Below, in pieces: positions 1-7,812 of a stretch of 64,000 nucleotides of DNA; position 1 is the stretch's first letter, and each line of letters starts with the position of its first letter. This DNA is from Streptococcus sp. 'caviae'. GTDB lineage: Bacteria > Bacillota > Bacilli > Lactobacillales > Streptococcaceae. The DNA is taken from the NCBI RefSeq assembly GCF_001937065.1, contig NZ_MOWR01000004.1, positions 62,001 to 126,000 on the forward strand. The letters run 5' to 3'. Under the pieces are notes generated by a model, which made no database searches, was not told the DNA's origin, and saw nothing but the letters and a program-made list of their open reading frames with translations. The position numbers and the translations under genes are program-made.

Positions 1-1062
1 GTGGCAGATATGGATTTTTTAGTCTTTCCAGAAATGCAGGCTGCTATTCAGCGCTATAGCGATTTTGGCGTTTACGGCTATCCTTATGTTTGGGATGGTG
101 TACTTGAAGCTATTCAAAATTGGGAAAAAACTGAGCATGACTACCAAGTAGATAAAGAAGCCATTGTTCTGATCGAAGGAGTCGTTCCTGCTATATCAGT
201 AGCCATTCAGGCCTTCACCCAGGAGAAAGACGCCGTTCTCATCAATACGCCGGTCTATCCTCCCTTCGCCCGCTCTGTCAAACTCAACAACCGCCGATTG
301 ATTGAAAATTCTTTGGTGGAGAGAAATGGCCGTTTTGAAATCGACTTTACCCAATTAGAAAAAGACATGGCAGAAAATCAAGTCAAACTTTATCTCTTTT
401 GCAGTCCCCATAATCCAGGAGGACGGGTCTGGACATCTGAAGAATTGCGAAAAGTAGCTGAACTCTGCCAAAAGTATGGTGTTATCCTTGTTTCTGATGA
501 GATCCATCAGGATTTAGCCCTATTTGGTCATAAACATCACAGTATTAATACTGTCGGTGATTTCAGTCAGTTCAGCCTAGTTCTCTCCAGTGCGACTAAA
601 ACTTTTAATGTTGCCGGAACTAAAAATAGCTTTGCCATTATTGAGAATCCATCATTGCGGGCTCAGTTCAAGAAACGGCAATTAGCCAATAATCAGCATG
701 AAGTACCGACTATCGGCCTGATAACAACAGAAGCTGCCTTTCGTTACGGCAAACCTTGGCTGACGGAATTAAAGGGGCTGCTGGAAAAACACAGCGATTT
801 TCTAGCAGATTATCTGGAGCAGCATACTAAGATTAAGGTCATGAAACCGGAAGGGACCTACCTCGTATGGCTGGATTTCTCAGCCTATAACTTATCAGAC
901 GAGGAGCTTCACCAAAAAATCAAAGAAGAGGCCAAGCTTATTCTCAATGTCGGGTCGACCTTTGGCAAGGAAGGAGCAGGCCATGCCCGCCTTAACCTCG
1001 CTGCTCCAACAGCTGTTCTGCAGGAAGCTTGTGAACGATTAGCTAAGGTTTTTGCAAAATAG
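1..1062 (+). CDS. MalY/PatB-type PLP aminotransferase (C-S lyase), 5' end missing
   Basis: This is a fold-type I PLP enzyme of the MalY/PatB class, which cleaves the C-S bond of cystathionine or cysteine-like substrates. The frame is already open at base 1, where GTG encodes the Val of a VADMDF motif. That motif normally lies about 35 residues into the protein, so the true start is upstream of the window. Visible motifs, in window numbering, are the substrate/PLP loop SPHNPGG near residues 134-140, the PLP aspartate in SDEIHQDL near 167, and the Schiff-base lysine in SSATKTFNVAG at K200. The 353 visible residues fit a full length of about 388. A weak hairpin terminator follows. Cysteine-desulfhydrase activity is inferred from the family only. 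Confidence 0.88.
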   Translation: MADMDFLVFPEMQAAIQRYSDFGVYGYPYVWDGVLEAIQNWEKTEHDYQVDKEAIVLIEGVVPAISVAIQAFTQEKDAVLINTPVYPPFARSVKLNNRRLIENSLVERNGRFEIDFTQLEKDMAENQVKLYLFCSPHNPGGRVWTSEELRKVAELCQKYGVILVSDEIHQDLALFGHKHHSINTVGDFSQFSLVLSSATKTFNVAGTKNSFAIIENPSLRAQFKKRQLANNQHEVPTIGLITTEAAFRYGKPWLTELKGLLEKHSDFLADYLEQHTKIKVMKPEGTYLVWLDFSAYNLSDEELHQKIKEEAKLILNVGSTFGKEGAGHARLNLAAPTAVLQEACERLAKVFAK

Positions 1063-1116
1063 GCGCTCTTAAGCAGATAAAAAGTACTGCCTCCTCCTTT
1101 CAGCGAGGGCAAGGAG

Positions 1117-1143
1117 AGCCAGTGTTTTTATTGGCTGGTTTTT
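1117..1143 (+). terminator. terminator after malY
   Basis: The arms are AGCCAGT and ATTGGCT, with one G-U pair and a six-base loop. GG and five T follow. The hairpin is short but correctly placed 55 bp after the stop codon. Confidence 0.55.
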
Positions 1144-1180
1144 AGACTTAGCCCATGAATATTTATGATAGGATATCACT

Positions 1181-1258
1181 ATGGAGTACTTTATCGTTGG
1201 AGCAATTACAGCACTGCTTGTATTAACGCTCTTAAATCTAAAGAATCGAAAAAAATAA
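1181..1258 (+). CDS. possible 25-aa membrane micropeptide
   Basis: ATG to TAA encodes 25 residues: a hydrophobic stretch of about 18 residues followed by a basic tail NLKNRKK. A GGAT 6 nt before the ATG could serve as a weak ribosome binding site. A transmembrane helix with a lysine-rich end is the architecture of small membrane peptides and of some type I toxins, but no antisense RNA or known toxin family is recognised. It may equally be chance or the relic of a larger gene. Confidence 0.2.
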   Translation: MEYFIVGAITALLVLTLLNLKNRKK

Positions 1259-1538
1259 TAAATTGGATTGGCAGTGCACTGATTAAAGCAGGTGCAGAGC
1301 TTACTTTAATAACTTGACAGTATTCTGTCTTTTGGAATATGGCTGCTAATCTATCCTAAGTATAAGGTGTATATGGCATGCATTAAAAATATCAGTATAA
1401 ATTTTAGAAAAGGCGATGTTGGGTCATGCATGTCATTGAGTTCATTTTAGTTTTGTTTGCTCTCTTTGTTTATTATCTCTTGCATTAGTAAAAGCAAAGG
1501 TATTTTCAAACTTTAAGGCCGTATCCATGGCAATCCCA

Positions 1539-1578
1539 AAAAAGCCCGCCGACTTTTTGCGAAAGTCAGCGGGTTTTA
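1539..1578 (+). terminator. strong hairpin terminator before upp
   Basis: The arms AAAGCCCGC-C-GACTTT and AAAGTC-A-GCGGGTTTT surround a TTGCG loop. The A-rich left flank and T-rich right flank suggest it can act in both directions. Confidence 0.7.
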
Positions 1579-1587
1579 TGCTATAAT
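1579..1587 (+). promoter_or_regulatory. upp promoter, extended -10
   Basis: TGCTATAAT (extended -10) lies 30 bp before the upp ATG and directly follows the preceding terminator. No good -35 is visible, as is common with extended -10 promoters. The ribosome binding site AGAAGG (1602-1607) sits 10 nt before the ATG. Confidence 0.7.
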
Positions 1588-1617
1588 AAAAAGAAATAAA
1601 TAGAAGGCGGTTTTCCT

Positions 1618-2247
1618 ATGGGTAAATTTCAAGTTATTTCGCATCCACTGATTCAGCATAAACTCTCTATTTTACGTCGTGAAGATACATCGACCAAGCA
1701 TTTTCGTGAACTGGTAAATGAGATTGCCATGCTTATGGGCTACGAAGTTTCCCGCGAATTGCCACTGGAGGAAGTGGAAATTGAAACACCGATTACAAAG
1801 ACGGTTCAAAAGCAGCTGACAGGCAAAAAGCTGGCCATTGTTCCCATTTTGCGTGCCGGTATTGGCATGGTTGACGGTCTTTTAAGTCTGGTTCCGGCTG
1901 CTAAGGTCGGTCATATCGGCATGTACCGTGATGAGAAAACCTTAGAACCGGTAGAGTATCTGGTCAAACTTCCTGAGGATATTGATCAGCGCCAGATTTT
2001 TGTTGTAGATCCTATGCTTGCGACCGGAGGTTCGGCAGTTTTGGCAATTGATTCTCTGAAAAAACGCGGAGCAGCCAATATTAAGTTTGTCTCTCTTGTT
2101 TCAGCGCCCGAAGGGGTTAAAAAATTGCAGGAAGCCCATCCGGATATTGATATCTATACAGCAGCTTTGGATGAAAATTTAAATGCCAAAGGCTATATTG
2201 TGCCAGGTCTTGGCGATGCGGGGGACCGTCTCTTCGGCACCAAATAA
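1618..2247 (+). CDS. upp: uracil phosphoribosyltransferase
   Basis: It converts uracil plus PRPP into UMP (cytosolic pyrimidine salvage). The 209-residue length is the family norm. The PRPP-binding loop [10 protein letters not shown] lies near residues 131-140, and the C-terminal uracil-binding signature [13 protein letters not shown] is complete. The start is supported by AGAAGG upstream. The gene stands alone between two terminators, with its own extended -10 promoter. No PyrR-type attenuator is visible in the short leader, so regulation at this site looks simple. Confidence 0.97.
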   Translation: MGKFQVISHPLIQHKLSILRREDTSTKHFRELVNEIAMLMGYEVSRELPLEEVEIETPITKTVQKQLTGKKLAIVPILRAGIGMVDGLLSLVPAAKVGHIGMYRDEKTLEPVEYLVKLPEDIDQRQIFVVDPMLATGGSAVLAIDSLKKRGAANIKFVSLVSAPEGVKKLQEAHPDIDIYTAALDENLNAKGYIVPGLGDAGDRLFGTK

Positions 2248-2271
2248 GCAGCAGTAGTTTGCTGGAAAAAT

Positions 2272-2318
2272 AAAAAACACGGCCGCAGCTGATCTTATCG
2301 GCCGGTTTTGTCTTTATT
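2272..2318 (+). terminator. terminator after upp
   Basis: A hairpin with CGGCCG on the left and CGGCCGG on the right, with an A-rich 5' flank and a GTTTTGTCTTTATTT tail, starts 25 bp after the upp stop codon. Confidence 0.65.
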
Positions 2319-2368
2319 TGCTGCTGAAATGGCTGAGCAGAGAAAAGTTTCAAAAAGTGAAGTAAATA

Positions 2369-2398
2369 TTTGACCTTTTTTGACCAATGAGATATAAT
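2369..2398 (+). promoter_or_regulatory. clpP promoter with perfect CtsR operator
   Basis: -35 TTGACC (2370-2375), a 17-bp spacer and -10 TATAAT (2393-2398) form the promoter. The sequence TTTGACC-TTT-TTTGACC (2369-2385) is, on the other strand, the CtsR heptad direct repeat GGTCAAA-N3-GGTCAAA with no mismatch. It covers the -35 and the start of the spacer. CtsR bound here would block RNA polymerase and release it on heat or protein-folding stress. Confidence 0.92.
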
Positions 2399-2433
2399 AA
2401 GCCCAAGATTGAATTAAAGGAGAAAAAACAATT

Positions 2434-3024
2434 ATGATTCCTGTAGTTATTGAACAAACAAGCCGTGGAGAACGTTCTTATGACATTTATTCACGTCTTT
2501 TAAAAGATCGTATTATTATGCTGACTGGCCCGGTAGAAGACAATATGGCCAATTCCATCATTGCTCAGCTTCTTTTCCTGGATGCTCAGGACAATACAAA
2601 AGATATCTATCTTTACATTAATACACCGGGCGGCTCTGTTTCAGCAGGTTTGGCAATCGTTGATACCATGAATTTCATCAAATCAGATGTTCAAACGATT
2701 GTTATGGGGATAGCAGCGTCAATGGGAACCATCATTGCGTCCAGCGGTACCAAGGGCAAACGGTTCATGCTGCCAAATGCAGAGTATCTGATTCACCAGC
2801 CAATGGGTGGAACCGGCGGCGGTACACAGCAGACAGATATGGCTATTGCAGCGGAACAGCTCTTGAAAACACGTAAGAAGCTGGAAAAAATTCTGTCAGA
2901 TAACTCTGGCAAGACCGTTAAGCAGATTCACAAAGACGCTGAACGCGATTACTGGATGGACGCTAAAGAAACCCTTAAATATGGCTTCATCGATGAAATC
3001 ATGGAAAATAATGAACTGAAGTAA
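2434..3024 (+). CDS. clpP: ATP-dependent Clp protease proteolytic subunit ClpP
   Basis: This serine protease forms the tetradecameric barrel fed by ClpX, ClpC or ClpE, and degrades misfolded and regulatory proteins in the cytosol. The 196 residues match the family. The catalytic serine lies in [10 protein letters not shown] (near residue 96) and the histidine in LIHQPMGG (near 121). The aspartate follows in the C-terminal segment [21 protein letters not shown] precedes the ATG. Expression is monocistronic, from a CtsR-controlled promoter to a strong terminator 35 bp downstream. Confidence 0.97.
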   Translation: MIPVVIEQTSRGERSYDIYSRLLKDRIIMLTGPVEDNMANSIIAQLLFLDAQDNTKDIYLYINTPGGSVSAGLAIVDTMNFIKSDVQTIVMGIAASMGTIIASSGTKGKRFMLPNAEYLIHQPMGGTGGGTQQTDMAIAAEQLLKTRKKLEKILSDNSGKTVKQIHKDAERDYWMDAKETLKYGFIDEIMENNELK

Positions 3025-3057
3025 GGCTGATTTGCAATATGAGCTAATCTGACAACC

Positions 3058-3093
3058 AATGAGTGAGAGTCGCTAACTCTCACTCATTTTTTT
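3058..3093 (+). terminator. terminator after clpP
   Basis: A perfect 13-bp stem (AATGAGTGAGAGT paired with ACTCTCACTCATT), a CGCTA loop and a run of T. Confidence 0.9.
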
Positions 3094-3150
3094 GTGGGCA
3101 AGAGTTGGCAGGTAAGTTGGTTCAAGAGAAAAGACGGAAGCAGTATTTTT

Positions 3151-3159
3151 TGATATAAT
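3151..3159 (+). promoter_or_regulatory. ylbF extended -10, abutting the start codon
   Basis: TGATATAAT is a full extended -10. Its last base is only 7 positions before the A of the ATG at 3166, so the predicted transcription start falls on or next to the start codon. No Shine-Dalgarno sequence lies between. Confidence 0.65.
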
Positions 3160-3165
3160 GGCAGT

Positions 3166-3606
3166 ATGTTAAAAATGGATGATCAGCTTTTGGCTATAGA
3201 TGATGCTCTTGATGATGTCATAACAGCTTTTTTAGAGCTAGACACAGTTAAGGCTTATCAAGCAGCTGCCCAAGCAGTCTCAGCAGATAAAGAACTGCAA
3301 GAGGAAATCAGCGATTTTCAGCGTTTAAAAGAAGATTATGACAGGCTGCAGTCTTTTGGGAAATACCGTCCGGAAGCAGGGCAGCTGAGAAAAGCCGTCC
3401 TGAGGCAGAAGCGTCAGCTGGATTTAAATGATAAAATGATTGCTATGAGAAGGGCCGAGGTAGACCTGCAGACGGTTTTGGCTGAAGCATCTCAAAAGAT
3501 AGCGGCGGCCGTTTCACCGGATATTTTTGTGGATACAGGTCTGCCGATGGCACTCCATAGGCCTCCTCATGAGATGGGGCGGGGGAAAAATATTAAAGAA
3601 GGATAA
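3166..3606 (+). CDS. ylbF: YlbF family regulator
   Basis: This is a small helical protein of the YlbF/YmcA family. In Bacillus YlbF (RicF) works with YmcA (RicA) and YaaT (RicT) in a complex that modulates RNase Y-dependent mRNA maturation. Here it has 146 residues. The central part is charged and helix-rich, with segments such as [21 protein letters not shown] typical of the family. A RicT homologue is encoded at 11.0 kb. The start is ATG 3166, or ATG 3175 three codons later. Neither has a ribosome binding site, and an extended -10 sits 6 nt upstream, which suggests leaderless translation. It is 5 nt from ylbG, with which it forms an operon. Confidence 0.88.
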   Translation: MLKMDDQLLAIDDALDDVITAFLELDTVKAYQAAAQAVSADKELQEEISDFQRLKEDYDRLQSFGKYRPEAGQLRKAVLRQKRQLDLNDKMIAMRRAEVDLQTVLAEASQKIAAAVSPDIFVDTGLPMALHRPPHEMGRGKNIKEG

Positions 3607-3611
3607 GAAAA

Positions 3612-3860
3612 ATGTTTGAAAAAACCAAGCGCTTAGGAATTAATGTTTATCTTTATTACAATCGCGATGCCAGAAAACTGAACAAATACGGGAAAGTCCT
3701 CTACCATTCGCACCGTCTGCGCTATCTAGTGGTTTATGTGGATCAGACAGAGGCTGAGGCAGTTATTGAAGAGCTTCAAAATCTTAAGTTTGTTAAAAAA
3801 GTCCTTCCATCCTATTTAGATGATATTGATCAGGATTTTGTCGGCAGTCTGCTGCGCTAG
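3612..3860 (+). CDS. ylbG: YlbG family protein (DUF2129)
   Basis: An 82-residue cytosolic protein of the DUF2129/YlbG (UPF0298) family, function unknown. Visible features are the N-terminal [21 protein letters not shown] block, the central [10 protein letters not shown] strand and the acidic C-terminus, all characteristic of the family. It follows ylbF with 5 bp between, and its ribosome binding site (AAGGATAAG) overlaps the end of ylbF, so the two are cotranscribed. The conserved ylbF-ylbG pairing suggests a linked role, but that is inference. Confidence 0.88.
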   Translation: MFEKTKRLGINVYLYYNRDARKLNKYGKVLYHSHRLRYLVVYVDQTEAEAVIEELQNLKFVKKVLPSYLDDIDQDFVGSLLR

Positions 3861-3890
3861 CATCGGTCTGCAAAAAATAAGAAAATATGC

Positions 3891-3919
3891 TTGACAATTT
3901 TCAGATAATTCAGTATTCT
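3891..3919 (+). promoter_or_regulatory. liv operon promoter with CodY box
   Basis: -35 TTGACA (3891-3896), 17 bp, -10 TATTCT (3914-3919). AATTTTCAGATAATT (3896-3910) matches the CodY consensus AATTTTCWGAAAATT at 14 of 15 positions and fills the spacer. CodY with bound branched-chain amino acids would repress here, giving feedback control of uptake. Confidence 0.85.
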
Positions 3920-3960
3920 TATTGATGACTATAATTTAAGATAATCTTAAGGAGAAAACA

Positions 3961-5136
3961 ATGAAGAAGAAACAAATAGCTCTAGCAGCTCTTTCTTTTG
4001 TCAGTGCAGCTGTTCTTGCAGCTTGCGGTTCTGCACCGGGCAGCTCATCAGATGCTGCCGGCAATAAAATCGGAGATACCGTTAAAATTGGTTACAATCT
4101 TGAGCTTTCAGGGGATGTAGCGGCTTACGGACAGGCTGAAAAACAAGGTGCTGACCTTGCTGTTGAAGAAATCAACAAAGCAGGCGGCGTTGATGGTAAA
4201 AAGCTTGAAGTTGTTTCTAAGGATAATAAATCAGATAATGGTGAAGCTGCAACGATTTCAACTAATCTTGCGACTCAAAGCAAAGTCAATGCTATCTTAG
4301 GTCCGGCAACATCCGGTGCGACAGCTGCAGCCAGTCCAAATGCTAATGACGCAGCGGTGCCCCTTGTAACACCTTCAGGAACGCAGGACAGCCTGACTTA
4401 CTCTAAAGGCAAAGTTCAGGAATTTGTTTTCCGTACAACTTTCCAAGACAGTTTCCAAGGGAAAATCATCTCTAAGTATGCTACAGATACTTTGAAGGCT
4501 AAAAAAGTTGCTCTTTACTATGATAAATCAAGCGACTATGCTCAAGGTATTGCCGATTCATTCAAGAAGGCATATAAAGGAAAGATTACCGTTGAAGATA
4601 CTTTCCAAGCGAAAGACCAAGATTTCCAAGCAGCTCTTACAAAATTCAAAAGCAAGGATTTTGATGCCATCGTTATTCCCGGGTACTACACTGAAACTGG
4701 TTTGATTACCAAGCAGGCACGCGACATGGGACTCAATCAGCCAATCTTAGGACCTGACGGATTCAATGACGCTAAGTACGTTGAAGGTGCCGGTGCAGCT
4801 AATACAAACAATGTTTACTATGTATCTGGTTACTCAACAAAAGTTGATTTAACAAGCAAGGCAGAAAAATTCTTAAAAGCCTACAAAGCAAAATACGGCG
4901 AAGAGCCAAATATGTTTGCCGCGCTGGCTTACGACTCAGTTTACATGATTGCTGATTCTGCCAAAGATGCTAAGACATCAAAAGATATGGCAGAAAAACT
5001 TGCTAAGCTGAAAAACTTTGAAGGTGTAACAGGTAAAATGACAATTGATAAGAAGCACAATCCTGTTAAATCTGCTGTTATGGTCGGTCTTAAAGATGGT
5101 AAGGAATCTACAGCGGCAGCTGTTGAAGTCAAATAA
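3961..5136 (+). CDS. livJ: branched-chain amino acid ABC transporter, substrate-binding lipoprotein
   Basis: The extracellular receptor for Leu, Ile and Val, handing substrate to LivHMGF. Its 391 residues begin with a lipoprotein signal peptide (MKKKQIALAALSFVSAAV) and lipobox LAAC, where Cys22 is the predicted lipidated residue. The rest is a type I periplasmic-binding fold starting VKIGYNLELSGDVAAYGQ, typical of LivJ/LivK. AAGGAG precedes the ATG. It is the first gene of livJHMGF, and a partial hairpin after it probably raises its level over the downstream genes. A CodY box overlaps the promoter. Confidence 0.95.
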   Translation: MKKKQIALAALSFVSAAVLAACGSAPGSSSDAAGNKIGDTVKIGYNLELSGDVAAYGQAEKQGADLAVEEINKAGGVDGKKLEVVSKDNKSDNGEAATISTNLATQSKVNAILGPATSGATAAASPNANDAAVPLVTPSGTQDSLTYSKGKVQEFVFRTTFQDSFQGKIISKYATDTLKAKKVALYYDKSSDYAQGIADSFKKAYKGKITVEDTFQAKDQDFQAALTKFKSKDFDAIVIPGYYTETGLITKQARDMGLNQPILGPDGFNDAKYVEGAGAANTNNVYYVSGYSTKVDLTSKAEKFLKAYKAKYGEEPNMFAALAYDSVYMIADSAKDAKTSKDMAEKLAKLKNFEGVTGKMTIDKKHNPVKSAVMVGLKDGKESTAAAVEVK

Positions 5137-5161
5137 GGCTGGCTTAAGCCTAAACAATGAA

Positions 5162-5194
5162 AATCTGGGGAGCCATCTTCCCAGATATTATTTA
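5162..5194 (+). terminator. internal attenuating hairpin livJ/livH
   Basis: Arms ATCTGGG (5163-5169) and CCCAGAT (5180-5186), followed by an interrupted T-rich tail. It lies between livJ and livH with no new promoter visible. It is probably a leaky terminator or 3' stabiliser that favours binding-protein mRNA. Confidence 0.6.
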
Positions 5195-5219
5195 TTTATA
5201 GAAAGTTTGGTAAAATTAT

Positions 5220-6089
5220 ATGCTCCAACAACTTATAAATGGTCTTATCCTTGGGAGTGTTTATGCGCTGCTAGCCCTTGGTTATACCATGGTTTATGGA
5301 ATTATCAAGTTGATTAACTTTGCTCACGGAGATATCTACATGATGGGAGCCTTTATCGGCTATTTCCTCATTACACAGTATCATCTCAATTTCTTTGTGG
5401 CTCTCGTATTGACTATGGTTTTGACAGCTGTTTTAGGGGTTGTTATTGAGTTTCTCGCTTACAGACCTTTGAGAAATTCAACACGGATTGCTGCCTTGAT
5501 TACAGCGATAGGTGTTTCTTTCTTTCTTGAATACAGCATGGTCCGCCTGGTCGGTGCCAACAAACACGCCTTCCCGCAGACGCTCGCAACAGTCAAGTAT
5601 AATTTTGGGCCAATCAGCGTCACCAATGTACAGCTGATTATTCTGGGAGTGTCTATCTTCCTGATGCTGGCTTTGCAGTTTGTTGTCCAAAAGACTAAGA
5701 TGGGGAAAGCCATGCGGGCAGTGTCTGTTGACAGTGACGCAGCCCAGCTGATGGGGATTAATGTCAACAGCACCATCAGCTTTACATTTGCTCTGGGTTC
5801 TGCTCTTGCAGGTGCCGGCGGTGTTTTGATCGGTCTTTATTATAACTCTGTGGATCCTTTGATGGGTATGGTTCCTGGTATTAAGGCCTTCGTCGCTGCT
5901 GTTCTGGGCGGTATCGGCATTATTCCGGGTGCTGCTGTCGGTGGCTTTTTGATCGGCCTTTTGGAAACTTTTTCTGTTTCCATCGGACTTGCAAGCTACA
6001 GAGATGCTGTCGTTTACGCTGTTCTTATCATTATTCTTTTGGTAAGACCGGCCGGTATTTTAGGAAAAAATGTGAAAGAGAAGGTGTAA
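5220..6089 (+). CDS. livH: branched-chain amino acid ABC transporter permease LivH
   Basis: One of the two membrane permeases of the Liv importer. It has 289 residues with about eight hydrophobic helices, beginning LLQQLINGLILGSVYALLAL, the conserved LivH start. The cytoplasmic coupling loop MRAVSVDSDAAQLMGINV is the family EAA-like motif. It lies 83 bp after livJ across a hairpin, and livM follows. The ribosome binding site is poor, so translation may depend on coupling or be low. Confidence 0.95.
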   Translation: MLQQLINGLILGSVYALLALGYTMVYGIIKLINFAHGDIYMMGAFIGYFLITQYHLNFFVALVLTMVLTAVLGVVIEFLAYRPLRNSTRIAALITAIGVSFFLEYSMVRLVGANKHAFPQTLATVKYNFGPISVTNVQLIILGVSIFLMLALQFVVQKTKMGKAMRAVSVDSDAAQLMGINVNSTISFTFALGSALAGAGGVLIGLYYNSVDPLMGMVPGIKAFVAAVLGGIGIIPGAAVGGFLIGLLETFSVSIGLASYRDAVVYAVLIIILLVRPAGILGKNVKEKV

Positions 6090-6092
6090 GCA

Positions 6093-6208
6093 ATGAAAAA
6101 AATCTAAAAGCAAATTTAAGCTGGCTTGCGCTGATTCTTGTCATCTTTCTCCTTTTATTTGGCCTTATCAGTGCCGGTATCATTGATGTTTACTACACCC
6201 AGATTCTG
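6093..6208 (+). pseudogene. livM: livM 5' end put out of frame by a short poly-A run
   Basis: ATG at 6093, preceded by AGAAGG, is followed by seven A (6096-6102) and then reaches TAA after four codons. One extra A would give MKKNLKANLSWLALILVIF continuing in frame into the livM ORF, the N-terminus expected for this family. The start of livM is therefore one base short. It could be a sequencing error, a phase-variable tract or a real mutation bridged by slippage. Confidence 0.8.
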
Positions 6209-7048
6209 ATGGGAATCGGAATCAGCATTATTATGGCCTTGGGAACCAACCTGGTTCTCGGTTTCTCGGGTCAGCTTTCTTTGGGACAGGCTGGATTTAT
6301 GGCTATCGGAGCCTATGCTACAGCTATTTTGACAACTCAAATGCCAACCTATGCCGGCTTTTACCTGTCCATTTTCGTTGGTATGGTAGTGACAGCTATT
6401 GTGGCCTTGGTTGTCGGGATTCCGACACTGCGTCTGACAGGGGACTATTTGGCGATTGCCACCCTCGGTGTAGCTGAGATTATCCGCAAGCTGATTGAAA
6501 ACGGCGGCAGTCTGACCAATGGTTCCAGAGGTATCATGGGAATCCTGAAATACACCACATGGCCGGTTGTCTTTATTTTCGTTGTTTTGATTACTATTTT
6601 GGTGCTTAATTATCTGAGAAGTCCGATTGGCCGCGAAGTTCTTGCTGTCCGTGAAGATGAGATTGCAGCAGAATCTATGGGTGTCAATACGACTAAGATC
6701 AAAGTTCTGACCTTTATGTTTGCGGCTGTTATTTCAAGTATTGCCGGTTCACTTTATGTTGGCTACATCGGAACAGTTGCTCCAAAAGACTTTACAATCA
6801 TGAAGTCGATTGATTTTCTGATTGTCGCCGTTCTCGGCGGTCTGGGATCTGTCACAGGTACCATTGTTGCTGCGATTGTGCTCGGTGTCTTAAACATGTT
6901 CCTGCAAAACGTATCAGATATCCGTATGATTATCTATTCCCTGGCGCTTATTCTGGTAATGGTCTTTAGACCGGGCGGCCTGTTAGGCACATGGGAATTC
7001 AGTTTTTCAAAACTTTTCGCTAAAAAAGCTAAGGAGGGCAGCAAATAA
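6209..7048 (+). CDS. livM: branched-chain amino acid ABC transporter permease LivM (N-terminus frameshifted)
   Basis: The second Liv permease. The open frame from ATG 6209 gives 279 residues with hydrophobic helices and the cytoplasmic loop VREDEIAAESMGVNT. The family start is about 39 residues earlier, and the missing first helix is encoded at 6098-6208 in the same frame but has no usable start codon. The natural ATG at 6093 is out of frame because of a seven-A run. Initiation at 6209 has no ribosome binding site, so on this sequence LivM would be truncated unless slippage restores the frame. The stop overlaps the livG start (TAATG). Confidence 0.85.
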   Translation: MGIGISIIMALGTNLVLGFSGQLSLGQAGFMAIGAYATAILTTQMPTYAGFYLSIFVGMVVTAIVALVVGIPTLRLTGDYLAIATLGVAEIIRKLIENGGSLTNGSRGIMGILKYTTWPVVFIFVVLITILVLNYLRSPIGREVLAVREDEIAAESMGVNTTKIKVLTFMFAAVISSIAGSLYVGYIGTVAPKDFTIMKSIDFLIVAVLGGLGSVTGTIVAAIVLGVLNMFLQNVSDIRMIIYSLALILVMVFRPGGLLGTWEFSFSKLFAKKAKEGSK

Positions 7049-7812
7049 TGGCACTTCTTGATGTAAAAAATTTAACCAAGAATTTCGGCGGTCTGACTGC
7101 TGTCGGTGATGTTACCATGGAGCTCAATGAAGGTGAACTCGTTGGCCTTATCGGCCCTAACGGTGCGGGCAAAACAACCCTCTTTAACCTTTTAACCGGT
7201 GTTTATGAACCCAGTGAAGGAAGTGTGACCCTTGACGGGACACTTCTAAACGGCAAGGCGCCTTATAAGATTGCGTCTTTAGGACTGTCACGGACCTTCC
7301 AAAATATTCGTCTCTTTAAGGACATGACTGTAATTGAAAATGTGCTGGTAGGTATGGGAAACAATCACAATCCTCATTTGCTGTCCAGCTTCCTGCGTCT
7401 GCCCAAATTTTATTCCAATGAAGAAAAGCTGCAAAAAAGAGCAATTGAATTGCTGAAGATTTTCAATCTGGATAAAGATGCTGATACACTGGCAAAAAAT
7501 CTTCCTTACGGCCAGCAGAGGCGCTTAGAAATCGTGCGTGCTCTTGCAACCGAACCCAAGATTCTCTTTCTTGATGAGCCTGCTGCCGGCATGAATCCGC
7601 AGGAGACTGCTGAGTTAACTGAGCTTATTCGTCAGATTAAAGAAGATTTTAAAATCACAATCATGCTGATTGAGCATGATATGAGCCTGGTTATGGATGT
7701 TACCGAACGTATCTACGTTTTAGAATACGGCCGTTTGATTGCGCACGGAACACCGCAGGAAATTAAAAACAATAAGCGCGTTATTGAAGCTTATCTGGGA
7801 GGTGAAGCCTAA
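7048..7812 (+). CDS. livG: branched-chain amino acid ABC transporter ATP-binding protein LivG
   Basis: One of two ATPases that power Liv uptake. It has 254 residues, Walker A GPNGAGKTT near 36-44, a degenerate family-typical signature LPYGQQRRLEIVRAL, Walker B ILFLDEPAAGMNP and the switch histidine in LIEHDMSLV. GGAGG precedes the ATG, which overlaps the livM stop by one base. It overlaps livF in the same way, so translation of livM, livG and livF is coupled. Confidence 0.96.
   Translation: MALLDVKNLTKNFGGLTAVGDVTMELNEGELVGLIGPNGAGKTTLFNLLTGVYEPSEGSVTLDGTLLNGKAPYKIASLGLSRTFQNIRLFKDMTVIENVLVGMGNNHNPHLLSSFLRLPKFYSNEEKLQKRAIELLKIFNLDKDADTLAKNLPYGQQRRLEIVRALATEPKILFLDEPAAGMNPQETAELTELIRQIKEDFKITIMLIEHDMSLVMDVTERIYVLEYGRLIAHGTPQEIKNNKRVIEAYLGGEA

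Larger units (their letters stand above)
1063..1617. other. 555-bp intergenic stretch before upp
   Basis: No normal-sized gene is visible. It holds the malY terminator, two micro-ORFs encoding hydrophobic peptides (1181-1258 and 1426-1488), a strong terminator-like hairpin (1539-1578) and the upp promoter. The middle part is AT-rich and stop-dense. Confidence 0.6.
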
